Positions 1 to 4,675 are shown, counted from the stretch's first letter. The stretch is 5,704 nucleotides of DNA from Planctomycetota bacterium (GCA_024275615.1 JAJRYU010000571.1:1-5704), one strand, 5' to 3'. Notes: a model not told the origin generated them from the sequence alone. Numbers and translations are program-made.

Positions 1-20
1 GTGTCCGTCCGGCCAACCCC
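1..20 (+). repeat. IS66 left terminal inverted repeat (IRL), imperfect
   Basis: Aligned with the reverse complement of 2318-2337, 13 of 20 positions match, including the unbroken core CGTCCGGC at 6-13. Positions 3-5 read GTC where the right end has AAG. The repeat starts exactly at the window edge, so a terminus slightly further left cannot be excluded. Confidence 0.7.
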
Positions 21-53
21 ATCTTCAGTGAGGCCATCTCAATGGCTATGAAA

Positions 54-73
54 GCCTCCAACTATTAGGAGGC
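54..73 (+). promoter_or_regulatory. Hairpin occluding the tnpA Shine-Dalgarno
   Basis: GCCTCC (54-59) is the exact reverse complement of GGAGGC (68-73), with an 8-nt loop. The right arm contains nearly all of the tnpA ribosome site AGGAGG (67-72), which sits 6 nt before the ATG at 79. Folding would therefore hide the site. Upstream GAGGC (30-34) can pair instead with GCCTC (54-58), freeing the site, so two exclusive folds are possible. The pairing is seen directly; a regulatory role is inferred. Confidence 0.45.
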
Positions 74-78
74 CCCAA

Positions 79-387
79 ATGAAGCCCAAGAAACCCAGCG
101 CCACAGCCCTGAAAATGGCAGCTTTTCTCAAAGAGCATGAAGGCAAGAATCAAACGGAGCAAGCCAAGATCCTGGGTGTTCACATCTCAACAATCGCCTA
201 TTGGCGCAGGCAAGTAAAAACGATCCTGCCAAGTTCACAAACGTCATTTGTTGAAATCGCCATGCCACGAAAGAAGAAGGCCACCGCAGCTCTTTCAGTC
301 CGTGTCGGAAATGTCCTAGTCGAAGTACCGTCTGATTTCGATGGATCTCATCTAAGAAGAGTCATCAAGGAGTTGGCTCAATGTTAG
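79..387 (+). CDS. tnpA: IS66 accessory protein TnpA (helix-turn-helix)
   Basis: This small protein of 102 residues is the first gene of the IS66 operon. In this family TnpA is required with TnpB for full transposition, though its biochemical role is poorly known. Residues about 24-46 (NQTEQAKILGVHISTIAYWRR) form a helix-turn-helix of the transposase-8/IS66 type, suggesting DNA binding, possibly at the element ends. The C-terminal half has the usual FVEI start (57-60), a lysine-rich linker, and the segment VEVPSDFDGSHLRRVIKEL that marks IS66 TnpA proteins. The ATG at 79 follows a consensus AGGAGG with 6-nt spacing, so the start is secure. The last 7 nt overlap tnpB, which implies translational coupling. 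Length and motifs look intact. Confidence 0.93.
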   Translation: MKPKKPSATALKMAAFLKEHEGKNQTEQAKILGVHISTIAYWRRQVKTILPSSQTSFVEIAMPRKKKATAALSVRVGNVLVEVPSDFDGSHLRRVIKELAQC

Positions 388-752
388 CTCTTCCCCCAGG
401 AGTCAAAGTCTTCATCGCCCGAGGTCCAACGGATATGCGAAAGGCCTTTGACGGCTTGTGTGGAATGGTGATTGGCGTAATCAACGAAGATCCTCAATCA
501 GGCCATCTCTTCGTCTTTTTCAATCGACGTCGCGATCGCGTCAAGATTTTGTGGTGGGATGGCCAAGGGTATTGGCTTCATTATAAACGACTTGAGAAAG
601 GTCAGTTTGCGATCTTCGATCGAGCTAGTGAAAACGAATCAAGCTTCAACATCGATGGTACATCCTTAATGATGATTCTTGAAGGAGTAGACCTGCGCGG
701 CGCGCAGCGCCGCACTCGTTTTTGTCTTAAAGAAGATCCAATTAGAGCTTGA
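381..752 (+). CDS. tnpB: IS66 accessory protein TnpB (IS66 Orf2 family)
   Basis: This 123-residue protein belongs to the IS66 Orf2/TnpB family, unrelated to the RNA-guided TnpB of IS200/IS605. It carries the family signatures GPTDMRKAFDGL (15-26), then GHLFVFFNRRRDR and VKILWWDGQGYWLHYKRLE (about 41-72). It is an accessory transposition factor with no known enzyme activity. The ATG at 381 lies inside the end of tnpA, with AAGGAG at 367-372 placed 8 nt upstream, so coupled translation is likely. Its TGA (750-752) overlaps the tnpC TTG candidate start by 3 nt. The C-terminal coding stretch (about 693-717) is very GC-rich and can fold into a terminator-like hairpin. The protein appears full length. 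Confidence 0.93.
   Translation: MLALPPGVKVFIARGPTDMRKAFDGLCGMVIGVINEDPQSGHLFVFFNRRRDRVKILWWDGQGYWLHYKRLEKGQFAIFDRASENESSFNIDGTSLMMILEGVDLRGAQRRTRFCLKEDPIRA
685..723 (+). terminator. Terminator-like hairpin inside the tnpB 3' end
   Basis: GCGGCGC (697-703) pairs perfectly with GCGCCGC (707-713) across a 3-nt loop. An outer GAGT (685-688) can pair with ACTC (714-717) across an 8-nt bulge, and the run TTTTT follows at 719-723. An overlapping alternative stem is CTGCGC/GCGCAG (693-698 and 702-707). The arrangement resembles an intrinsic terminator, but it lies inside translated sequence, so ribosomes on tnpB would normally disrupt it. It could reduce tnpC transcription when tnpB is poorly translated. 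The function is inferred. Confidence 0.28.
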
Positions 753-2239
753 AGATGCTCTCAATCACGCTAGATTATTGCGTGATTGAGAACCAAGAAA
801 ATGCGACGCTAATTGCCGACAACAAACGACTTTCGGCCGAAGTGAAAGAGCTCAAAGAGCAAGTCCATTTACTTCTTAGCAAGATGTATGGTCGCAAGAG
901 TGAGCATGTCGACCCCGACCAACTCCATCTCTTTGCCACCGGTGCTCCCGAGGCTGTAGCAGAGCCAGTCACATCGATTGCACCTTCGACCAGGAAGAAG
1001 CCCGCTATAGGTCACGGCCGCGAGTCGTTTCCCGATCATCTTCCGCGCAACCGTATCGAATCCGAAATAGCGGAAGAAGATCGCTTGTGCCCTGATTGCG
1101 GCAAGGTGATGTGCTCGATTGGCACAGATATCACTGAGCGTGGCGAATTCATCCCAGCGAAAGTCATCGTCAACCAATACGTCCGCCATCGTTACGCCTG
1201 CAAGGATGGGCACAGTGTGGTAACAGCACCAGCCCCAACAGGTGTCATAGATCGGGCTAAGTATGAGGCCTCGGTCTTCGCTCACATCGTGACCAAGAAA
1301 TATGCGGACCATGTGCCTTTGCATCGATTGGAAGCTATTTTCAAACGCCAAGGCTTTCGCATTCCGAAACAAACCATGTGGGACATGGTTTCCAGAGTCG
1401 CTGACTTGCTTTCACCTGTGGTGAAAGCGATGCGAGCTGAAGTCCTTTCATCTCCAAGTCTTCAAGCTGACGAAACACCTATGAAGGTGGCACTTGGAAG
1501 CGAGAAGAAGATGAAGCAAGGCTACCTCTGGGCCTATCGCGGGAATGAAAAAGTCGTCTACGACTTCACAACCGGAAGATCGAGAGCTGGCCCCAACAAG
1601 TTCCTTGCGGACTACGAAGGTCTGCTGCAGACCGACGCCTATCCCGGCTACGACGAGATTTGTGCACGAAACAAGATTAAGAGAGCCGGATGCTGGGCTC
1701 ATGCTCGGCGTAAATTCAAAGAATCGATGGATAGCTCACCGAGGGAATCGGCAGAGTGTTTGATTCAGATCAACCGGCTCTTTCGAATCGAGCGTCGGCT
1801 AAAAGAGAAGAGAGCAACTGACCGTCTTACGAACGATGAATTCGTGAAGCTGAGAGCTGAAGTCCGCGCACGCTTTTCTAAACGCGTCCTGATTCGGCTC
1901 ATGGAATGTCTTCGCACAATTGAATTAGAAGGCCGTTTCTTGCCCAAGAGCCTCTTGGGCAAGGCCATGACTTACATCGCCAACCAAAAAGAACCACTCT
2001 CGCTCTTTCTCACAGAGCCATTAGTCGAACTCGACAACAACGCTGTCGAACGAGACATGAAACACATTGCTGTCGGTAGGAAGGGCTATTCGCCGGTAGC
2101 GAAAAAGGCGGCGAAGCTGCCGCCTCGCTCTTCTCCTTGGTCGCCACTTGCAAAGCCCACAACGTCGATCCGGAAGCCTACTTCAAGGACATCCTTGAGC
2201 GGCTCGACACAACATCAGCTTCGGACGTCGGCACACTGA
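749..2239 (+). CDS. tnpC: IS66 transposase TnpC (DDE), C-terminus frameshifted
   Basis: This is the catalytic transposase of the element. An N-terminal coiled coil (about 16-45) leads into the IS66 motif KMYGRKSEHVDPDQLHLF (45-62). A zinc-finger-like segment follows, with C114-x2-C117 and then C151/H155. The RNase-H-fold DDE core comes next: D241 in LQADETP, D296 in LLQTDAYPGY, and E434 in LDNNAVERD. The conserved LPKSLLGKAMTY block is at 398-409. After VGRKGY (442-447) the expected F-A-G-S-E-K-G-G segment lies in the -1 frame, so residues from about 448 to 496 are unrelated to the family and the conserved C-terminus is lost. The start is either TTG 749, overlapping the tnpB stop, or ATG 755, two codons later; neither has a good Shine-Dalgarno and coupling to tnpB is likely. 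The frame break could be a real mutation, an assembly error or, less likely, a site of ribosomal slippage. Activity is doubtful as written. Confidence 0.9.
   Translation: MKMLSITLDYCVIENQENATLIADNKRLSAEVKELKEQVHLLLSKMYGRKSEHVDPDQLHLFATGAPEAVAEPVTSIAPSTRKKPAIGHGRESFPDHLPRNRIESEIAEEDRLCPDCGKVMCSIGTDITERGEFIPAKVIVNQYVRHRYACKDGHSVVTAPAPTGVIDRAKYEASVFAHIVTKKYADHVPLHRLEAIFKRQGFRIPKQTMWDMVSRVADLLSPVVKAMRAEVLSSPSLQADETPMKVALGSEKKMKQGYLWAYRGNEKVVYDFTTGRSRAGPNKFLADYEGLLQTDAYPGYDEICARNKIKRAGCWAHARRKFKESMDSSPRESAECLIQINRLFRIERRLKEKRATDRLTNDEFVKLRAEVRARFSKRVLIRLMECLRTIELEGRFLPKSLLGKAMTYIANQKEPLSLFLTEPLVELDNNAVERDMKHIAVGRKGYSPVAKKAAKLPPRSSPWSPLAKPTTSIRKPTSRTSLSGSTQHQLRTSAH
759..791 (+). promoter_or_regulatory. 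12-bp perfect hairpin at the tnpC start
   Basis: TCTCAATCACGC (759-770) and GCGTGATTGAGA (780-791) are perfect reverse complements around the 9-nt loop TAGATTATT. The stem begins 2 nt after the ATG at 755-757, within the first codons of tnpC, where stable structure generally hinders initiation. Ribosomes finishing tnpB at 752 would come up against it, so it may tie tnpC translation to tnpB or keep it low. The structure is directly visible; its role is inferred. Confidence 0.45.
1033..1083 (+). repeat. Imperfect 14-nt inverted repeat in tnpC
   Basis: Arms at 1033-1046 and 1070-1083 pair at 13 of 14 positions around a 23-nt loop. They lie in coding sequence just before the CPDC zinc-finger codons. 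No function is known, and coincidence from codon choice is possible. Confidence 0.4.
1371..1391 (+). repeat. 9-bp perfect hairpin in tnpC (first of a tandem pair)
   Basis: AAACCATGT (1371-1379) pairs perfectly with ACATGGTTT (1383-1391) around a 3-nt GGG loop. It lies in codons for QTMWDMVS, upstream of the first catalytic aspartate. It is followed 16 nt later by a second hairpin of the same size and loop length. Confidence 0.5.
1408..1428 (+). repeat. 9-bp perfect hairpin in tnpC (second of a tandem pair)
   Basis: GCTTTCACC (1408-1416) pairs perfectly with GGTGAAAGC (1420-1428) around TGT. One G-U pair and one A-U pair can extend the stem to 1406/1430. It lies in codons for LLSPVVKA. It shares its geometry, but not its sequence, with the hairpin at 1371-1391. 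Confidence 0.5.
1939..1963 (+). repeat. 12-nt-arm palindrome in tnpC
   Basis: CTTGCCCAAGAG (1939-1950) is the exact reverse complement of CTCTTGGGCAAG (1952-1963), with one base between the arms. As RNA this gives an 11-bp stem with a 3-nt loop. It encodes the family-conserved LPKSLLGKA block, so protein constraint combined with symmetrical codon choice may explain it. Confidence 0.5.
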
Positions 2240-2277
2240 CGCCATGGGCCTGGGCTGCCGAGAACCCTCGGATCTAA
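2089..2277 (+). pseudogene. Detached C-terminal segment of TnpC (-1 frame)
   Basis: Read in the -1 frame relative to tnpC, this stretch encodes FAGSEKGGEAAASLFSL, then NVDPEAYFKDILERL, and ends TPWAWAAENPRI before TAA at 2275-2277. This is the conserved end of IS66 transposases, the IS66 C-terminal region found just after the catalytic glutamate. Joined to tnpC at Tyr447 it would restore a protein of about 509 residues, a usual length for the family. Compared with the family pattern G-R-K-x-Y-L-F-A-G-S, the join lacks the leucine, so about 4 nt appear lost near 2089-2091, or one codon plus one base. Being this well preserved, the break is recent or a sequencing error. Confidence 0.85.
2106..2125 (+). 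repeat. GC-rich hairpin beside an AAAAAG run after the tnpC frame break
   Basis: AGGCGGC (2106-2112) pairs perfectly with GCCGCCT (2119-2125) around a 6-nt loop. In the tnpC zero frame the preceding codons are AAA AAG (2102-2107), a sequence on which -1 slippage is known in other insertion sequences. The stem starts with almost no spacer after the run, unlike classical frameshift stimulators, so a role in recoding is only a possibility. Confidence 0.3.
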
Positions 2278-2317
2278 TCAACAAATTTTGGCGGTATTCG
2301 GTTTTGTGGCCTGCAAG

Positions 2318-2337
2318 CGTTTTTGCCGGACGCTTAC
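2318..2337 (-). repeat. IS66 right terminal inverted repeat (IRR)
   Basis: Read inward on the - strand the repeat begins GTAAGCGTCCGGC, with the GTAAGCG start common in IS66-family ends. It lies 40 nt past the ancestral tnpC stop codon (2275-2277). The next base outward (2338) belongs to the interrupted sulfotransferase-like gene. An internal AAGCG/CGCTT pair (2315-2319 and 2331-2335) could form a small stem at the tip of the element. Confidence 0.85.
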
Positions 2338-2613
2338 TTGGACTTAGCCAAGTCCAGACTAAAGGACATGTGGTTTGTGGGCCTCGTCGAACGATTCAAT
2401 GAATCGTTAGCCGCTCTATCTCATGTTTCAAAATGGAAGATCACCAAGAATGCCCCTGAGCTAAACAAGACCTCAGCGTCTCTCTTGCCGGTTGCCGGGC
2501 TCTCTGAGGAAACTCTGGCAGAGATTCGCAAGGTCACAGCACTGGATGCGCAACTCTATGACTATGCTGAGTCACTCTTGAATGAACAGTTGCGAGCAAT
2601 GGACGAGCAATAG
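2323..2613 (+). pseudogene. Sulfotransferase-like gene, 3' stump truncated by IS66
   Basis: About 91 codons from 2338 to the TAG at 2611-2613 encode the C-terminal end of a sulfotransferase family protein, the PAPS-dependent enzymes that move sulfate to sugars or other hydroxyls. The marks are FVGLVERFNESLAAL near the start, which fits the family pattern hVGLxERFxESL, and the ending LAEIRKVTALDAQLYDYAESLL, which fits the usual tail (I-x-x-x-N/T-A-L-D-x-x-L-Y-x-Y-A). The N-terminal part, with the phosphosulfate-binding loop, is missing: the frame runs straight into the IS66 right repeat at 2337. An open frame does extend into the repeat, with a TTG at 2323, but it has no Shine-Dalgarno, so this is very unlikely to be a functional gene. 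The upstream half should lie beyond the left end of the element. Assignment rests on pattern recognition of a short segment. Confidence 0.75.
2339..2356 (+). repeat. 7-bp hairpin immediately beside the IS66 insertion point
   Basis: TGGACTT (2339-2345) pairs perfectly with AAGTCCA (2350-2356) around a 4-nt loop. It begins one base outside the right end of IS66, and its left arm is nearly the whole presumed target duplication (2338-2345). It may be chance or a structural preference of insertion. Confidence 0.4.
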
Positions 2614-2626
2614 CGCAGAGATCAAA

Positions 2627-2662
2627 GCTACCCGAGAACGAATTCCGATTTCACTCGGTAGC
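2627..2662 (-). terminator. Possible terminator hairpin at the end of the nuo operon
   Basis: GCTACCCGAG (2627-2636) and CTCGGTAGC (2654-2662) form a 9-bp stem with one bulged C and a 17-nt loop. On the - strand the structure spans the last codons and TAG of the DUF4149 gene and is followed by TTTGATCTCT, a weak T-rich tract. It sits where the operon meets the convergent sulfotransferase stump, so it could end transcription, but the tail is poor for an intrinsic terminator. Confidence 0.3.
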
Positions 2663-3122
2663 CGTAGAGGAGGGTCTGAGCAATGAGGAGTAAGAGGACC
2701 ATGGAGTTGAGGGTCACACTCCACTGGTGGGCGCTATCATAGGCTTCCCGATTCTTTGTGTGTTCGGGGCTACCCGCAGAACTTGAGGCCGTCAGGCGTA
2801 GGCGGCGCACTCGAGGCATCACCACTTGCCCAGCATAGAGTGACACAACAAAAGCAATCAGTGCCAACAACCAAGACGACCAGACGTTTATCGAGCTTGA
2901 GTCGAGATAGATCGGATAGGCACCGGATAGGAGCATGGCTCCTCCACAGGAGTAGCCAAGGGTATAGTAGCGTGGGAAAATGACGGAAATCAGATCCGCG
3001 GCCGTACTCCGTGGTAAGCGCTCAAAAATCACAGGGGCGGTGAAGAACGAGAAAAACACGACGCCGCCGAGCCATACGCCCATCGCCATCAAGAAAACCG
3101 AACTCGTGAGTGTTTCTGCCAT
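2628..3122 (-). CDS. DUF4149 (TMEM205-like) integral membrane protein
   Basis: This 164-residue protein has four likely membrane helices at about 9-33, 54-74, 80-102 and 138-155. It shows the DUF4149 marks: W17-L-G-G-x-V-x-F, then F27-x-A-P-x-x-F (TAPVIF), FPRYYTLG (49-56), and H132-x-x-S-V-x-L-N139 before the last helix. The family is found in bacteria and resembles eukaryotic TMEM205; no biochemical function is established. It follows nuoN by 15 nt, with a good ribosome site (AGGAAG about 5 nt before the ATG), so it is probably co-transcribed with the nuo genes. That could mean a part in respiratory membrane assembly or simply a shared operon. A charged loop (about 103-130) separates helices three and four. 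Its stop lies 14 nt from the convergent sulfotransferase stump. Confidence 0.85.
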   Translation of the reverse strand: MAETLTSSVFLMAMGVWLGGVVFFSFFTAPVIFERLPRSTAADLISVIFPRYYTLGYSCGGAMLLSGAYPIYLDSSSINVWSSWLLALIAFVVSLYAGQVVMPRVRRLRLTASSSAGSPEHTKNREAYDSAHQWSVTLNSMVLLLLIAQTLLYGYRVKSEFVLG

Positions 3123-3124
3123 TT

Positions 3125-3131
3125 ACTTCCT
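3125..3131 (-). promoter_or_regulatory. Ribosome binding site of the DUF4149 gene
   Basis: On the - strand AGGAAG lies in the 15-nt gap after the nuoN TAA (3138-3140), about 5 nt before the ATG at 3120-3122. It supports this start codon and independent initiation within an operon transcript. Confidence 0.6.
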
Positions 3132-3137
3132 GCGCTC

Positions 3138-4673
3138 TTATCTCAGTGAACTCAACGCACTTTGAACTATCTTCATCGCCGGTTCGACACCAAAATTCAT
3201 GATATCAAAGCCAAAACCGAGCCAGAGGGTAGCAATGATACAGGCTCCAACCACCAAACGTTGTGCCAAAGGCCGCGCTGGCATCACCCAGTGCTTCTTA
3301 TCGTCGGGTAGTGACTTGGCATAAAGCTGAATCGGCACCCGCAGATAATAGTAAAGCCCAACGAGGGAATTGAGAATACCCAGAACGGCGAGAAGCATGA
3401 AAGACTGGTCAGTTTGTGACTGGCTGCTTTCAACTGCGGCGCCAAAAACGTTGAATTTGCCAATAAAACCAGCAGTTCCCGGTATTCCAGCCAAGCTGAG
3501 CATGAACACGCAAAGCGCCAGGGCCAAGAATGGCTGTTTGGTCTTCAATCCCGCCAGATCGTCGAAATTCAAACCACCGCCGGCGTCATGCTCCAAATAA
3601 CTCAAGACACCCAAAGCGCCAATATTGGCGACCGCGTAGGCCAGAAGGTAGTAAAGAATGCCCCGGATCGCGCCGCTACAGCTAAAATCGACGAATCCCG
3701 TGGTGTCGTTGCTCACACCTTGCATGACGACAATCGCCACCAAGAGGTATCCTGCATGGGCAATCGAAGAATAAGCCAACATGCGTTTGACGCTCTTTTG
3801 CGCCAAAGCTGCGACGTTGCCAACAGTCATCGTGCCCAAGGCAATCCACCAAAGAGTATCCCGTAGGGCGGCACTCTCACTCTGATAAACCTCAGAAAAC
3901 AGGCGAATCAGAACGCCAAAAGCAGCGATTTTGACTCCCGTGGCCATGAATCCTGTCACCGTGGTCGGTGCTCCTTCATAGACATCCGGCAACCACATGT
4001 GGAAGGGAGCTGCAGCCACTTTAAATCCGAGCCCAGCGATGACGAACCCTAATCCCAAAACCAAAAGGGGTGACGCTTCGCCACCGGATCGAACAATGCC
4101 AATGCCACTCAAATCAAGAGAGCCTGTACCACCGTAGACGAGGGCCATGCCAAAGATCAACAAACCACTCGCAAACGATCCGGTCAGAAAATACTTGATC
4201 GACGCTTCCACACTTGTAGGACGTTCTCGGAAAAAACCCACCAGAACGTAAAAGGCAATCGACATGATCTCCAAGCCGAACAGCAAGGTGACGAAGCTGG
4301 TACTCATACCCATGAGCATCATGCCCGACGCCGCGAACAGAACGAGCGCGTAAAACTCAGAGATGTTCTTCTCTCGCCGCTTCAGAAAGTCCACCGAGAG
4401 CATCACCGTGCCAATGGAACACAAGCAAACCAACATGGCGAGGAACAAGCCGAAGTTGTCCAGTCGAATGGCTGATTTGAAGAGAAATTCCGAATGAGGC
4501 TGTGGCCAGAGTGTCCAGATGGAGGACAGACTCAAGAGCAAACCGAACACGGCCAGAACGGGCGGCAGTGGCTTAGGCCCGTGCTTGCGTGAATCACATG
4601 TGACAAGAATGCCCAACGCGGCCAGGATCGGCCAGAGAATAGGCATGATTCCTTTGATGTCTTCCCACTCCAT
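3138..4673 (-). CDS. nuoN: NADH-quinone oxidoreductase subunit N
   Basis: This antiporter-like subunit of the complex I membrane arm takes part in proton translocation driven by NADH-to-quinone electron transfer. At 511 residues it is slightly longer than E. coli NuoN (485) and is hydrophobic throughout, consistent with about 14 membrane helices. Key charged residues of the family are present: E135 in LFGLEIMS, K218 in FKVAAAPFHMWLPDVYEGAP, K248 in ATGVKIAAFG, K296 in VKRMLAYSSIAHAGYL, and K406 in GFIGKFNVF. The PFHMWLPDVYEGAPT loop is the strongest signature, and E-G-A-P-T rather than H-x-E-A-P-T separates NuoN from NuoM and NuoL. The ATG at 4671-4673 follows the nuoM stop by 2 nt, with GGGAAG upstream, so coupled translation is likely. 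No damage is seen. Confidence 0.96.
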   Translation of the reverse strand: MEWEDIKGIMPILWPILAALGILVTCDSRKHGPKPLPPVLAVFGLLLSLSSIWTLWPQPHSEFLFKSAIRLDNFGLFLAMLVCLCSIGTVMLSVDFLKRREKNISEFYALVLFAASGMMLMGMSTSFVTLLFGLEIMSIAFYVLVGFFRERPTSVEASIKYFLTGSFASGLLIFGMALVYGGTGSLDLSGIGIVRSGGEASPLLVLGLGFVIAGLGFKVAAAPFHMWLPDVYEGAPTTVTGFMATGVKIAAFGVLIRLFSEVYQSESAALRDTLWWIALGTMTVGNVAALAQKSVKRMLAYSSIAHAGYLLVAIVVMQGVSNDTTGFVDFSCSGAIRGILYYLLAYAVANIGALGVLSYLEHDAGGGLNFDDLAGLKTKQPFLALALCVFMLSLAGIPGTAGFIGKFNVFGAAVESSQSQTDQSFMLLAVLGILNSLVGLYYYLRVPIQLYAKSLPDDKKHWVMPARPLAQRLVVGACIIATLWLGFGFDIMNFGVEPAMKIVQSALSSLR

Positions 4674-4675
4674 GG

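Larger units (their letters stand above)
1..2337 (+). mobile_element. IS66-family insertion sequence (tnpA-tnpB-tnpC), nearly complete
   Basis: The element is about 2.34 kb and has the classic IS66 layout of three co-directional, overlapping genes between imperfect terminal inverted repeats. The right end, read inward from 2337, begins GTAAGCGTCCGGC, a typical IS66-type terminus. The left end at position 1 shares GT, then CGTCCGGC at positions 6-13. Directly outside 2337 the sequence changes to sulfotransferase-like coding DNA, which fixes the right boundary. IS66 elements usually make an 8-bp target duplication. The right copy would be 2338-2345 (TTGGACTT); the left copy lies outside the window and cannot be checked. 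Because tnpC carries a frame break, this copy may not be able to move on its own. Boundaries are firm on the right and probable on the left. Confidence 0.93.

Noticed and set aside
24..52. Sigma-70-like promoter for tnpA (TTCAGT, 17 nt, TATGAA)
   Set aside because: Only 3 of 6 and 4 of 6 consensus matches, which is too weak to list as a feature; it is mentioned only in the leader finding.
531..540. CGCGATCGCG, containing the cyanobacterial HIP1 octamer GCGATCGC
   Set aside because: Only one copy was noticed and it lies in arginine codons of tnpB, so it says nothing about the host lineage.
381..752. TnpB as an RNA-guided nuclease
   Set aside because: The name is shared, but the sequence is IS66 Orf2 type (GPTDMRKAFDGL, KRLE), with no RuvC-like or zinc-ribbon motifs and far too short.
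869..1372. Long open frame on the - strand opposite tnpC
   Set aside because: It has no recognisable domain, no ribosome site was evident, and it lies wholly inside the strongly supported tnpC coding sequence.
2323..2337. TTG at 2323 as a true start creating an IS-sulfotransferase fusion gene
   Set aside because: It has no Shine-Dalgarno and lies in the inverted repeat, and the product would lack the PAPS-binding half of the enzyme.
2904..2932. Short direct repeat CGGATAGG with a 3-nt spacer in the DUF4149 gene
   Set aside because: Two 8-nt copies within coding sequence, explained by similar codons; no array and no regulatory context.
2756..3165. Two + strand frames opposite the DUF4149 gene
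   Set aside because: Both are out-of-frame shadows of a gene with clear family motifs, and their translations look like random coding.
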